64,000 nt of DNA from Thiobacillus denitrificans (lineage in GTDB: Bacteria; Pseudomonadota; Gammaproteobacteria; Burkholderiales; Thiobacillaceae), in NCBI GenBank assembly GCA_002343685.1, contig DDRS01000027.1:116615-180614 (forward strand), read 5' to 3'. The notes under the pieces are model-generated. The model was not told the origin of the DNA. It ran no database searches and saw nothing but the letters and a program-made list of their open reading frames with translations. The position numbers and the translations under genes were made by a program. Below are positions 52,876-61,501 of the stretch, in pieces; position 1 is the first letter of the stretch; every line of letters starts with the position of its first letter.

Positions 52876-53233
52876 TTCGTAGCTCCTTTGCAAGCACCTC
52901 GGCAACCTTCAGCCTGGTGCGGATGATGTCCATGTCCTCTTTCGGTGTGGCGATCCCGCTCTTGCTCTTCTTCTGAAAGCAATGTAGGACGAACACGGCC
53001 TCCTCGAACTTGACGGTATAGACGGCGCGGTACGTGCCGCCGATGTCGTTTTCGACCACTTCCAGGACGCCGGCCCCGCCGAATCCCTTCATCACCTTCG
53101 CCGCGTCGTGCTGGTCACCGCGCTGCGCGAAGTCAAGAGCGTGACCGAAGAACTTCCGCACATCGGCAGGAAGGGCCATCAAGTCTTTTTTGCACCCTCC
53201 GACCCAGATGAGCGATTTGTCTTGTGGCGCCAT
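52856..53233 (-). CDS. HigB/RelE-like toxin (phage Gp49 family)
   Basis: A 125-residue RelE-superfamily protein. WVGGCKKDLMALPADVRKFFGHALDFAQRG, GAGVLEVVENDIGGTYRAVYTVKFEEAVFVLHCFQKKSKSGIATPKEDMDIIRTRL is the usual Gp49/HigB pattern, with the basic C-terminal region expected for ribosome-dependent mRNA cleavage. The ATG at 53233 fits the family. It forms a toxin-antitoxin pair with the overlapping XRE gene next to the conjugative-element fragment. Confidence 0.87.
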   Translation of the reverse strand: MAPQDKSLIWVGGCKKDLMALPADVRKFFGHALDFAQRGDQHDAAKVMKGFGGAGVLEVVENDIGGTYRAVYTVKFEEAVFVLHCFQKKSKSGIATPKEDMDIIRTRLKVAEVLAKELRNGKTNH

Positions 53234-53330
53234 GAATGCATTATACCTGTAATGGAATAAAAGGAAGCGCCCATCTGGCGCCACCCAAACCCATCTCGCA
53301 CAGGTGGCGGGTTTGGGAGCTGGTTTTCAC

Positions 53331-54056
53331 TTAAAAATACTTCTTGTAAAACTGCCACTGAACCCGTGTGGACACCGCAAAAACTAGCGTTAACGGTGCA
53401 ATGACCCAGAACGGGCTCATTGCAACCGGCAGGCAAAGATACAGCGTGACCCCGGATGCGAAGAACATCAGCTTCGTGAGGCGTCCAATTTTGTGCAGAT
53501 CCGCCGATTCGCGTCCTGCGCACGCGCGGCGGATATAACGCTCGGTCAGGCCGTCTACGCCAGCCAAGACATACAACAGGAAAAACAAAGGGGTCGCAGC
53601 CAGTACGAAGCCAATCCTGATCCCGTAGACCTGAATCACATTCATAGCCAGGTAGATTTCCCGTGCATTACGCGCAACGAACTGGCTCAGATACATCCGG
53701 TCGACCTCGTTGACCTGATACCCGGAGAAATAGGCATAGGTGGCTTCATGGAGTGATGTCGCCTTGAAAAAAAGCCAGTAAGTCCACTGCTGGGCCAGCT
53801 CGGTCAACGTGGAAAGGCCGGCGGCGTGGCTTCCTCGCCGTACAAGCTCTTTGACGCGTGCGGTTTCCGACTGGAACAAAGCGTCGGCAGCTTGCACTGG
53901 ATCCGGCCATTGATATTTGGCAAACAGGAAAGCCGCGGTGAGGGCGATCAGGCCAAGCATGACATATAGCAAGAGCGTCCCAAAAAGCCATTTCAATGGC
54001 CACAGAAAGGCGACTGCCACATTGCTGTCATAGAGACCGGAATTCCTAAAAGCCAC
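53331..54056 (-). CDS. ICE membrane protein, DUF4400 (TIGR03747-like)
   Basis: A 241-residue protein with about four membrane segments (LKWLFGTLLLYVMLGLIALTAAFLF; YGIRIGFVLAATPLFFLLYVLAG; LTKLMFFASGVTLYLCLPVAM; FWVIAPLTLVFAVS). The GYQVNEVDRMYLSQFVARNAREIY block is typical of the integrating-conjugative-element membrane protein family encoded after traD. A GTG at 54056 is the likely start, overlapping the traD stop by 11 bp; codons upstream are antisense-like and unrelated. Confidence 0.85.
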   Translation of the reverse strand: MAFRNSGLYDSNVAVAFLWPLKWLFGTLLLYVMLGLIALTAAFLFAKYQWPDPVQAADALFQSETARVKELVRRGSHAAGLSTLTELAQQWTYWLFFKATSLHEATYAYFSGYQVNEVDRMYLSQFVARNAREIYLAMNVIQVYGIRIGFVLAATPLFFLLYVLAGVDGLTERYIRRACAGRESADLHKIGRLTKLMFFASGVTLYLCLPVAMSPFWVIAPLTLVFAVSTRVQWQFYKKYF

Positions 54057-56106
54057 TGCCCTTCCCTTCAACGACCAGATTTTCCGTCTCGGTGCCGTGC
54101 GTGTCGTATTTCTGCCGCATGCTCGCGGCAATGTCTTCCAACGACGCAGGAATGGGGGGAGCTTCGTCGGGGTCGAACAGAGGGAGCCTGATTTTGTAGA
54201 GCTGGCCGCCTTCGATAAGCGCAAAGGCCTGCCCCTTGGGCAACTGCACCAGATCTGCCGGCGACAACATGGGGGCTTCCTGGGTGCTGATCCGGTCTTC
54301 GTTCCGTGTGGTGAAAGACAATACCTCACGATCATCTGAACTGTCCGTGGCCGCGCTGGCTTGAATCGAGGTGACCAGTTGCACATCCGGGAGCTGGTCG
54401 GTGAGAATTTCGGCGGTTTCCTTGTTCTTGACCCTTAGCATGATCAGGGTATTGAGGTTGCCGCCAATCTGTGAGGCCTTCGCTTTGTTGCCAATGCGGG
54501 CTTCCACGTCGGCCCAGGTCTGGGTATAGACCGCCACTTGGAATCCCGCACCACCAGCCTTGTTCAGCAGCGGGATGAATTCGTCGCCGATCAGCTCGTT
54601 GAACTCGTCCGCATGGATGGACAGTTTGCGCTTGGGGATGGCCGTGGACAGCCCGTAGCCCTGCTCGAACTTGTAGGTCTGGCCGGCGATCGAGGTCAGG
54701 TCGGCGAACATGGCGTTGCCCACTGCGCCAGCCACTTCGTAATCAGAGAGCGAATCGAGCCCGACGTAGACCACCGCGCCGCGTTCGATGACGCTCATCC
54801 AGTCGAAGATCGGCCTTGGATCAGTCGGGTCGTCGTACTGTGGAGACAGTATCTGCGCGGTTTTGCCGGTGGTAAGTTTTTCCAGCAAGGGATAGAGACT
54901 GGACACCAGTTTCTCGAAATAGCTGCGGTCGTTCGACAGGATGGATGCCAGGCCGTCCGCTATCGGGTCATGCAGATTATTCTCGCGGACGAACAGCAGG
55001 ATTTTCATAGCATCCATCGTCCGTCCAGATTTCATTGCCTGCTGAATCTGGGTTTTATCCATCTCAATGGCATCAACCGCCTCATTCCAGCCGGGCTGTT
55101 CCCGGTCAAGCCAGAAGCGCAAGTATTCCAGCGCCAAGGCGTCGATATTGACCGCATCCTCATAAATCATGCGGTAATCCGGACGGTAGCCGAGGGTGGT
55201 TCGCGCGCGCGCGATGACGTTCACGAAGCGCCAGACAAATTCCTTGAACGCGGCGGACTGTCCTTCGCCTGGGAGCTGGCCAGCGATACGGGTGCTGACC
55301 TCGGTGGTTCGGGCAAAATTTCCGATCGGGTTGTAACGTGCGGACTGGTCGGGGTAGCCCAGGTGAAACATGAAGAACTCGCGCCGGGCCATGGCCGCCT
55401 CGATGTAGCAGCGGGTCATCAGGCTGGCATCGCCCTTGGGGTCGAATACGATCACCACGTCGCCTCGCCGAATGTCCTGTGTGATGAGAACCTCGGCGAG
55501 GCGTGATTTGCCGACCCGTGTGGTGCCCAGCACGACCATGTGGCCGGGCCGCTCGACCAGATCCATGCTGATTTCCGTTTCGTCCGGTTCCAGTCCGTGA
55601 ATGATCGGATCGCCGCCGACAGGCGGCAATGGCGTAACCGGATTCCACCAGAGCTCCTTCCTGGTCTGCCGCGCCAGCCAGCCCGGGGCGCCGCCGCGCC
55701 CTTCGTGGCGGAATTCGAAGCGACGCGCCCAGGTATACAGGCCGGATTGGGTGATGTAACGACGATTCTTGGGATCGCGCGCCAGTGCCAGGCGCTGGGT
55801 ATGGCGCTGATCCCACTTGAACCCAAGACCGAGGAAAAGTCGGCTTTTTGAGACGGGAATTGCGCTGGTAGGAATGACGTACTTAGGCAGCCGGGTAAGG
55901 TTGCGCTGAAATCGGGAAACCCGAATACCCTGTCTCAGTCGCACGCCGGCATGCAGGACCATGCCGGCAGCGGCTGTCACGATCAGCTCCTTTGGCAGAA
56001 AAAACCACTCGTGAGCGCTCATCAGGAGAATGGCGCCGGACAACGAGGCAAAGGCCGGTACGTATTCGACCGCGGGCCGGAACAGGTTTTCGATGGGATA
56101 GCTCAT
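54046..56106 (-). CDS. traD: Conjugative coupling protein TraD (SXT/TOL-type ICE)
   Basis: A 686-residue type IV coupling ATPase. Two N-terminal membrane segments (FASLSGAILLMS; LIVTAAAGMVLHAG), Walker A GTTRVGKS (194-201), Walker B IVFDPKGD (about 219-226) and late motifs SIHADEFNELIGDEFIPLLNKAGG. It recruits the relaxosome to the conjugation channel. The start is 1 bp after the TraI stop. No secretion-channel genes (TraG, VirB4-like) are found downstream. Confidence 0.95.
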   Translation of the reverse strand: MSYPIENLFRPAVEYVPAFASLSGAILLMSAHEWFFLPKELIVTAAAGMVLHAGVRLRQGIRVSRFQRNLTRLPKYVIPTSAIPVSKSRLFLGLGFKWDQRHTQRLALARDPKNRRYITQSGLYTWARRFEFRHEGRGGAPGWLARQTRKELWWNPVTPLPPVGGDPIIHGLEPDETEISMDLVERPGHMVVLGTTRVGKSRLAEVLITQDIRRGDVVIVFDPKGDASLMTRCYIEAAMARREFFMFHLGYPDQSARYNPIGNFARTTEVSTRIAGQLPGEGQSAAFKEFVWRFVNVIARARTTLGYRPDYRMIYEDAVNIDALALEYLRFWLDREQPGWNEAVDAIEMDKTQIQQAMKSGRTMDAMKILLFVRENNLHDPIADGLASILSNDRSYFEKLVSSLYPLLEKLTTGKTAQILSPQYDDPTDPRPIFDWMSVIERGAVVYVGLDSLSDYEVAGAVGNAMFADLTSIAGQTYKFEQGYGLSTAIPKRKLSIHADEFNELIGDEFIPLLNKAGGAGFQVAVYTQTWADVEARIGNKAKASQIGGNLNTLIMLRVKNKETAEILTDQLPDVQLVTSIQASAATDSSDDREVLSFTTRNEDRISTQEAPMLSPADLVQLPKGQAFALIEGGQLYKIRLPLFDPDEAPPIPASLEDIAASMRQKYDTHGTETENLVVEGKGSGF

Positions 56107-56107
56107 G

Positions 56108-58168
56108 TCAGACGTGTTCGATGGGTTTGTCGAACCTGACAATGCAGGGATTATTCGGTGGTAGTGGGTTCACGAATCGAACAGGATCCAGTAAGACCAC
56201 GCCAGAGATCAGCTTTTTGCCCTCGCCATCGGCGCCGATCACCATGTAACGCTGGATGTTGCTTTTCTTCTCTCCGGAGACCAGATTCCAGCCAGCATTG
56301 GTAACCTGGCGCTGGATGCCGGTCCCCAGCTTGCTCCCCGCTCGATCCGATGGCGTGCCATCGCCCTCCTCCCCGAACAGTTCGGCGAACTTGCGAAAGA
56401 TCACTGGGGAAACCAGCATCATTCCTTCGTCAACGAAGTGAATCATGGCGTCCGCGCGGTTGTACGGCATGCTGCCTTCCGAGAGGCCCTCCTGAATCCA
56501 GCGCATGAACCGCATGGCTGCACCAGAGGGTTCCTTCTTTTTCGAGCCAGGCTTGGGCCTGGCCGCTGCTTGCCCTGCAGGTGCAACCGGCTTCAATGCT
56601 GCTGCAGTAGGGGGCTTGGGTCTTGGTGAATGTTTGATCGCGGCGTCGTCTTCATCGAGAAAGCCTGCGTCCCCAGGTTCAGATAGAGCGGCCGCTCTGG
56701 GCTGTGCCGGCGGGCGAATGGGAGGGAGAGCCGTGCTGGCCCGCCTCGGCTGCTCTTCGGTGTTCGGCGAGGAGGTTGGATCGGGCTGCGGTATGACGAG
56801 CGACAGCTGGTTGGCCGGATCCTCCAATGGGTTGGTGGCTGGCTCAACGCCAGAATCACCCATGGAACCAATATACGGATCGGATTCCAAATCGAGCGGC
56901 TGGATGTATGAGGCATCTTGTTTACCGGCAATAATCTTGCCTCTCATGATTTCCGGGTAAAGAACCGGGGACTGGAACAGTTTGTCGAGTGAGAAGCACA
57001 GCACGGTCAGCTTTTGTTCCCACCCTTCATCGAGACTGACCATGACCTGCCACACAGCACGGTTCTCACTGGTGGGGATCAAGGCACCGTACTCTTGCCA
57101 TGTATCAAAAAGGCGATCGTTCTTATCCTTGCCAGGTATGCCCTCCCCGCTTTCGCGTTCAGTCAGGAACTGGCGTACCTCGTCGGCCAGCCGCTTGGAC
57201 ACAAACCAGATTTTTCCATCGTAAACCCAGCCATGGGAGCCCGCCCTATTCAGGCTCAGTCGCCCCTCTTCCAGCATCAGGCGCAAGGCTTGCATCATGC
57301 GCTCGATCAGAGGTACCGAACGGGCGGAGGCAAAACGAGTGCGCGGTCCCTGCATCAGGTTGTTCTTGACCGACTCGGAGTCGGCGCGTGTGACGATTTC
57401 TCGCAGCACACCCTTGTCTTGATCGTCACCCGAAAGGTAGCTCGTCAATTCGCCCATGAGCTGTACGTCATCGGCAAGCCAAGCGAGAACATGGGAAGGG
57501 ACGAGCCGCTGGAACAGCACGATGGGCAGTTTCTTGTGCAGGTCGTAATCCCGCGTGATCTCGAAATTCAACGTGTAATGCGTCAACCCCTGATCCAGCA
57601 TCGATCCAGCAAGAGGCTGCCACTTGCCACAAGGTTTTCTCGATCGGAGAACTTGGACATTGATATCGGCCATAGGCCTTCCAATGTCATGCAGTAGCGC
57701 AGCCAAGAACACTGCGTAAGTCCAGCGGTGCTTGCGAGCCGGAATTTCCTCGGGGGCTGCTCCGACCGGAAGCAGATAGCCCTGCCGGAAGCGTAGCGCG
57801 TGTGCTGCCGACTCCATCATATGGGTCATGAGGCCGCCGGGCTGCGCGTGATGGTGCGATTCCGAGGCTGGTAGCAGTTGAGTCCATTCCGCAGCCCGCT
57901 CGATGACGGGCATGCAGTCTTGATGGAACAGGGTGTAGTCGAATCCCATGCGGTCACGACATCCGTCGACCAAGGCTTGAAGGTTGAGTTGATCCAGGAC
58001 GTCTTTGCCAGGGAGAACCTTGATATGGTTGGCTGCCCTAGAATCGCTACCGGATGGCGTTGAATGGTCGGACGCCGCGTGGTCGGTGTGGCGGGCAATA
58101 CGCCAAACGACCCATACGCCGCCTACTCCCAAGGCTCCAGCGGCAATGAGCAGCCAATCACCGGACAT
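56108..58168 (-). CDS. traI: MobH-family relaxase TraI of an integrative conjugative element
   Basis: A 686-residue protein. N-terminal membrane segment (LLIAAGALGVGGVWVVW), TraI_2 domain with the HHH motif (105-107, SHHHAQPGGLMTHM) and the HD pair LLHDIGRP (160-161), a proline-rich linker (about 450-560) and a C-terminal domain RFMRWIQEGLSEGSMPYNRADAMIHF. MobH relaxases nick oriT and lead transfer. The ATG at 58168 overlaps the upstream stop (TGATG); an earlier ATG at 58198 would overlap more. Operon with traD. Confidence 0.94.
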   Translation of the reverse strand: MSGDWLLIAAGALGVGGVWVVWRIARHTDHAASDHSTPSGSDSRAANHIKVLPGKDVLDQLNLQALVDGCRDRMGFDYTLFHQDCMPVIERAAEWTQLLPASESHHHAQPGGLMTHMMESAAHALRFRQGYLLPVGAAPEEIPARKHRWTYAVFLAALLHDIGRPMADINVQVLRSRKPCGKWQPLAGSMLDQGLTHYTLNFEITRDYDLHKKLPIVLFQRLVPSHVLAWLADDVQLMGELTSYLSGDDQDKGVLREIVTRADSESVKNNLMQGPRTRFASARSVPLIERMMQALRLMLEEGRLSLNRAGSHGWVYDGKIWFVSKRLADEVRQFLTERESGEGIPGKDKNDRLFDTWQEYGALIPTSENRAVWQVMVSLDEGWEQKLTVLCFSLDKLFQSPVLYPEIMRGKIIAGKQDASYIQPLDLESDPYIGSMGDSGVEPATNPLEDPANQLSLVIPQPDPTSSPNTEEQPRRASTALPPIRPPAQPRAAALSEPGDAGFLDEDDAAIKHSPRPKPPTAAALKPVAPAGQAAARPKPGSKKKEPSGAAMRFMRWIQEGLSEGSMPYNRADAMIHFVDEGMMLVSPVIFRKFAELFGEEGDGTPSDRAGSKLGTGIQRQVTNAGWNLVSGEKKSNIQRYMVIGADGEGKKLISGVVLLDPVRFVNPLPPNNPCIVRFDKPIEHV

Positions 58169-58608
58169 CAGTGGTGTGGGAGCTGTTCGATGAGCCATGA
58201 GGCAATTACGGGTGAAGACGGGAAAGTCCCTTCCCATTTCCAGCAATTGGGCGATAAATCCCCGCCGATGAAATCACTGAGGGATAGTGAGAGCGGATCC
58301 CAGCGCTCCGCGGTTTCGGGATGGCGGACACGCCAAGTAAAGAATTCAAGATGAGATAGCGCGTGGGCTACTTCGTCGTCTGTAATCCCAAGCTCCAGTT
58401 CGGAGATGCAGTGAAGCACCTCATGGGCTGGGGATTCCTCTTCGTCTTCAAAATAGCATCGACCGATCTCGTCATAACGGGCAAGCCATTCAAGCACAAC
58501 GGCCGTCCAGTGGGACAGTTCGATTTGTTCGAATCGTGCCGCAATGTGTGCGAAGAGCGTGTCAGGATGATCCTGGTTGTTGGGTTCTTCTATGGGGGTC
58601 ACGGGCAC
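58168..58608 (-). CDS. Hypothetical protein upstream of traI, 146 aa
   Basis: Acidic, predicted helical protein (ARFEQIELSHWTAVVLEWLARYDEIGRCYFEDEEESPAHEVLHCISELELGITDDEVAHALSHLEFFTWRVRHPE is its core). Not recognised. The translational coupling to traI (TGATG) shows it belongs to the conjugative element; an accessory role in mobilisation is an inference from position only. Confidence 0.7.
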   Translation of the reverse strand: MPVTPIEEPNNQDHPDTLFAHIAARFEQIELSHWTAVVLEWLARYDEIGRCYFEDEEESPAHEVLHCISELELGITDDEVAHALSHLEFFTWRVRHPETAERWDPLSLSLSDFIGGDLSPNCWKWEGTFPSSPVIASWLIEQLPHH

Positions 58609-58971
58609 TCTTTGCGCAAGGAGTGAAAATGCCCGTGATGCTATGGACTCGGCCTTGGCTATGCAGCAGTTAATGCAAACAAAGTTCTTTTGATTGATTG
58701 CTGAAGTGTTTTTTGTTTTGTGGTAGGCGTTTTTTATGGGGGAGAGGCTTGAATCGTAGAAGACATGGCCCTACGGCATGTGTCGATTTTTTAGTACTTT
58801 ATGGTCTCAAATCAACCCTGGCTGTTCGGCCTTCGGTGCCATCAAGGTCAGTTATCTGTGGTGGAGCCGTCGTTAGTCAGTTGGCCTTGCACTTCTGCTC
58901 CTCGGCCAAAGCAGCCCGTCAGGGCGACTGTTCCATATGTCAGGTCTTTGGCCCTCAGCAGTCAAAGCCTC
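58609..58971. other. Non-coding gap between ICE fragment and next operon
   Basis: No convincing gene, RNA or mobile-element end is seen in these 360 bases. The left half is AT-rich with T-runs (GTGTTTTTTGTTTTG, GGCGTTTTTTATGG), the right half GC-rich. A TTAGTCAGTTGGCC...TTGGCC segment has TAAC-like words but no matching partner for a full attC. Confidence 0.5.
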
Positions 58972-59038
58972 TTTCAACGTTTGAGCTGAAGGGCCAAACG
59001 GCTTGCCGGTGGCGGTCGACTCGAGCGAAGGGTTAAGC
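58972..59038 (-). other. attC-like site downstream of the unknown operon
   Basis: Minus strand: R'' GCTTAAC fits RYYYAAC exactly, followed by CCTTCGCTCGAG. The centre is CGGC-AA-GCCG, then TTCAGCTCAAAC and R' GTTGAAA (last base off consensus). The words CTTCGCTC...AGCTCAAACGTTG are typical of attC families in environmental and pseudomonad/xanthomonad integrons. 67 bp; it lies 30 bp after the stop of the gene at 59069. Confidence 0.62.
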
Positions 59039-59068
59039 CTCGCCTGTAACTTCAGACATTGCAGCACG

Positions 59069-59500
59069 CTACTTGTAGTGCACAAGTCGCGTTGCCCCTT
59101 GGCCGACAAGTGTTGCATATTCCTCTTCAGACTCGGCGGCCCCTATGAAGGGGTATTCCTGAAGCGCTTGTTTCGGCGTGATGTCCCAGAGTTGACCTTC
59201 TTTGTCGCGAACCACAGAGTGAGCAAGGAACACTTCGTAGTTGAACTGGCCGGCCATGTCCATATAGAGCCATCCTCTGACTACTTGATAGTCTGAGTTG
59301 TTCTCGCACCAAGTTGTAACGTTGTCGTGGCACTGATTCGGCTGTGGTCTCCAGTCACCGATGGAGACTGTTGCCGGAGGGACGTCGACGCCTTCGGACA
59401 GTCGCTCTCGTAGCGCGGCTGTATATTCCGGATTAACCTGATGCGGCCATGGAAACTGCATGGTGCAGTGGTGGAGTGCGACGCCTACGTCTGAATTCAC
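59069..59500 (-). CDS. Hypothetical protein with possible Cys/His/Asp triad, 143 aa
   Basis: Not recognised by name. The order Cys57 (NQCHDN), His94 (FLAHSVV) and Asp106 (LWDITP), with GWLYMD between, is reminiscent of papain/NlpC-like or transglutaminase-like small enzymes; this is inference from spacing only. The GTG start at 59500 overlaps the stop of the 57-aa gene (GTGA); an internal ATG at 59461 is an alternative. Last gene of a coupled four-gene unit. Confidence 0.68.
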   Translation of the reverse strand: MNSDVGVALHHCTMQFPWPHQVNPEYTAALRERLSEGVDVPPATVSIGDWRPQPNQCHDNVTTWCENNSDYQVVRGWLYMDMAGQFNYEVFLAHSVVRDKEGQLWDITPKQALQEYPFIGAAESEEEYATLVGQGATRLVHYK

Positions 59501-59670
59501 CGTCCTGCGCGGATCAGCATGCTGACAGACCCACTGCTCACTTCATATGGCACACCATCCCGGGGGGCTGATCCGAAGAAGGCCTGGGATGCAGAACGAA
59601 GCGGATAGCGCTCCATCTCAAGCCCGACCGGGCCAGCGATGATCGCTTTGGCTTCGGCCATGCAAATCAT
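59497..59670 (-). CDS. Small protein, 57 aa, translationally coupled
   Basis: A short reading frame starting MICMAEAKAIIAGPVGLEMERYPL and ending LIRAGR. Its ATG overlaps the TGA of the Sel1/protease gene (ATGA) and its stop overlaps the next GTG, which is why it is called despite its size. No motif recognised; the composition is soluble and mildly basic. Confidence 0.55.
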   Translation of the reverse strand: MICMAEAKAIIAGPVGLEMERYPLRSASQAFFGSAPRDGVPYEVSSGSVSMLIRAGR

Positions 59671-61484
59671 TTCCAACACTCCACCACCACCGTGTAAGCG
59701 CGCGCATCCTCGGAAATCTCCACAAGGTCTTTCTGCCAGAAATCCCACCAGCCTCCCGTTGTGTACTCGACCTGGTTGCTGTCCAGAAAAGCGCGCGTGG
59801 TGGATTCGTTGATGGCAAAGTTGACATTTTGCGGCACGTCGCCGGTGAGCTTGGCAACTTTCACTGCATCAAGTTTCTGCACTACTACGCCAACCACTTG
59901 CCCTTTGCCGTCGAGCACCGGACCGCCGCTGTTGCCTTGCTGAACGGGAGCCGTGATCTGTATCTGGCTGGTGTTGTTACCCAGCCCAGCCAGTGCGCTA
60001 ACTACACCGGGCGAGAGATTCCCGCCAGCGGCCAAGGCGCCCAACAAAGGGTAGCCATAAGCGGCGATGCTCTCGCCCTGGCGCAGATCGTTCGCCGCGC
60101 GGAACACCGCCACCGCTTTGGGCTTGCCGGTCATCTGCAGCAAGGCCAGATCGTTGACCTCGTCCTGTGGCAATACCTTGAGCGGTTTGTCGCTGCCGGT
60201 CAGCCGCACCTGCCGGCAGTCACGAACGACGTGGCGATTGGTCAGGAGATGCCCCTGTTTGCTGACAAAAAAAGCTGTGCCGACAACTGCTTTTTCCATA
60301 ACGACATCGCGCCTAGATGCATCAGCTGGTGCAGCGGCATCAGCGGCGGGCGAAGTAGGTGCATCCGGACAAATTAATAATCTGAGCAAGTGTTGCTCAC
60401 AATAATCCTTCGGTCCCGTAGTTTTGTACCCAGATTCTGGATTTGTGCCGGGTTTCCATAAACTGGCGAGACGTTGCCCCTCGGTAATCTGTTCTGGGTA
60501 GGGTTTTGTGTTTTCGATAACCCAGTCTACGCGTTTAGAAATGTAGCCACGCCCGCTTTCATAATCGTCTCGATATTGGGCATATTTTGGGTCTTTTGCT
60601 GCAGCCAGGTTGATCCAAAGATACCCAAATACAACATTGGGGCGAACGCCTCGGCCAGTTGCGTAAGCGAAACTCAGACGAGCTTGGGCATCTGGATCAC
60701 CTTGTATTGCAGCTTTACGGAACCATTCCACCGCCTTCACTGCGTCCTTGGGCGCGCCTCTGCCGTTCGCGGACATCACCCCAAGATTAAACTGCGCAGT
60801 GGCATCTCCCTGTTCGGCAGCCTTGCGGTACCACACTACGGCTTGGGCAGCATCCTTGGGTACACCTTCGCCTTGGTCATACATCCACCCAAGACTGAAC
60901 TGCGCACCCGCATGCCCTTGCTCTGCTGCTTTGGTGTACCACTTTATGGCCTCGGCGGTATGGTTCGGGTCATTAGCCAGCGTGGTTTTTCCACCCGGCA
61001 TGGCTGTTACCCAACCTTCGTCATTGAAATGTTGGCCAAGAACATATTGGGCTTCCACATCTCCTTGCTCTGCTGCTTTGCGTAGCCACTCAACTCCTAA
61101 TTTCGCGTCTTCTTCTAACAAGAGGAAAGGGTTTCGAGTTGGATCCTTCGGCATGCCTTCACCACTGAGATAACTCGCGCCGAGCTTCCGCTGAGCAGTA
61201 GCATTACCTTGCTCCGCAGCCTTGCGCCACCACGTCACTGCCTGGGCGGCATCCTTGGGTACTCCTTTGCCGTCGCTGTATGCGTTACCCAGCTTCAGTT
61301 GAGCTTCCGCATTGCCTGCTTCTGCCTCCTTTTTCCACTTGGCGACGTTTTCTTCCGCAGTCAATGCTTTCGCAGGTTCCGCCTTGTTTTTGGTGGCACT
61401 TCCAGCGGATTTTTGATCCGAGCATGCAATAAGCAAGCTCGCCATCAATAGCGTCACTACAAATATCGATTTCGATGAACTCAT
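59667..61484 (-). CDS. Sel1-repeat lipoprotein with trypsin-like (S1C) protease domain
   Basis: A 605-residue protein. Lipobox SLLIAC (Cys21). At least five Sel1 repeats from about 50 to 300 (AEAQLKLGNAYSDGKGVPKDAAQAV type). A C-terminal DegP-like serine protease with His418 (LTNRHVV), Asp445 (VNDLALLQ) and Ser519 (QQGNSGGPV). All three catalytic residues are present and no PDZ domain follows. Expected in the periplasm, membrane-anchored; substrate unknown. Strong ribosome site GAGGA before the ATG; coupled to the genes on both sides. Confidence 0.9.
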   Translation of the reverse strand: MSSSKSIFVVTLLMASLLIACSDQKSAGSATKNKAEPAKALTAEENVAKWKKEAEAGNAEAQLKLGNAYSDGKGVPKDAAQAVTWWRKAAEQGNATAQRKLGASYLSGEGMPKDPTRNPFLLLEEDAKLGVEWLRKAAEQGDVEAQYVLGQHFNDEGWVTAMPGGKTTLANDPNHTAEAIKWYTKAAEQGHAGAQFSLGWMYDQGEGVPKDAAQAVVWYRKAAEQGDATAQFNLGVMSANGRGAPKDAVKAVEWFRKAAIQGDPDAQARLSFAYATGRGVRPNVVFGYLWINLAAAKDPKYAQYRDDYESGRGYISKRVDWVIENTKPYPEQITEGQRLASLWKPGTNPESGYKTTGPKDYCEQHLLRLLICPDAPTSPAADAAAPADASRRDVVMEKAVVGTAFFVSKQGHLLTNRHVVRDCRQVRLTGSDKPLKVLPQDEVNDLALLQMTGKPKAVAVFRAANDLRQGESIAAYGYPLLGALAAGGNLSPGVVSALAGLGNNTSQIQITAPVQQGNSGGPVLDGKGQVVGVVVQKLDAVKVAKLTGDVPQNVNFAINESTTRAFLDSNQVEYTTGGWWDFWQKDLVEISEDARAYTVVVECWK

Positions 61485-61501
61485 GTTTTCCTCGTTCTTA
61501 T

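Larger units (their letters stand above)
52540..58608 (-). mobile_element. Fragment of an integrative conjugative element
   Basis: Contiguous, coupled genes: unknown gene, traI (MobH), traD, DUF4400 gene, then a HigBA-like toxin-antitoxin. This is the mobilisation end of ICEs of the PFGI-1/SXT-like classes. Absent in the window are the type IV secretion genes, integrase, partition and replication genes and any recognisable att site. The flank at 52.3 kb is an ordinary efflux operon, so the element appears truncated. Confidence 0.75.
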
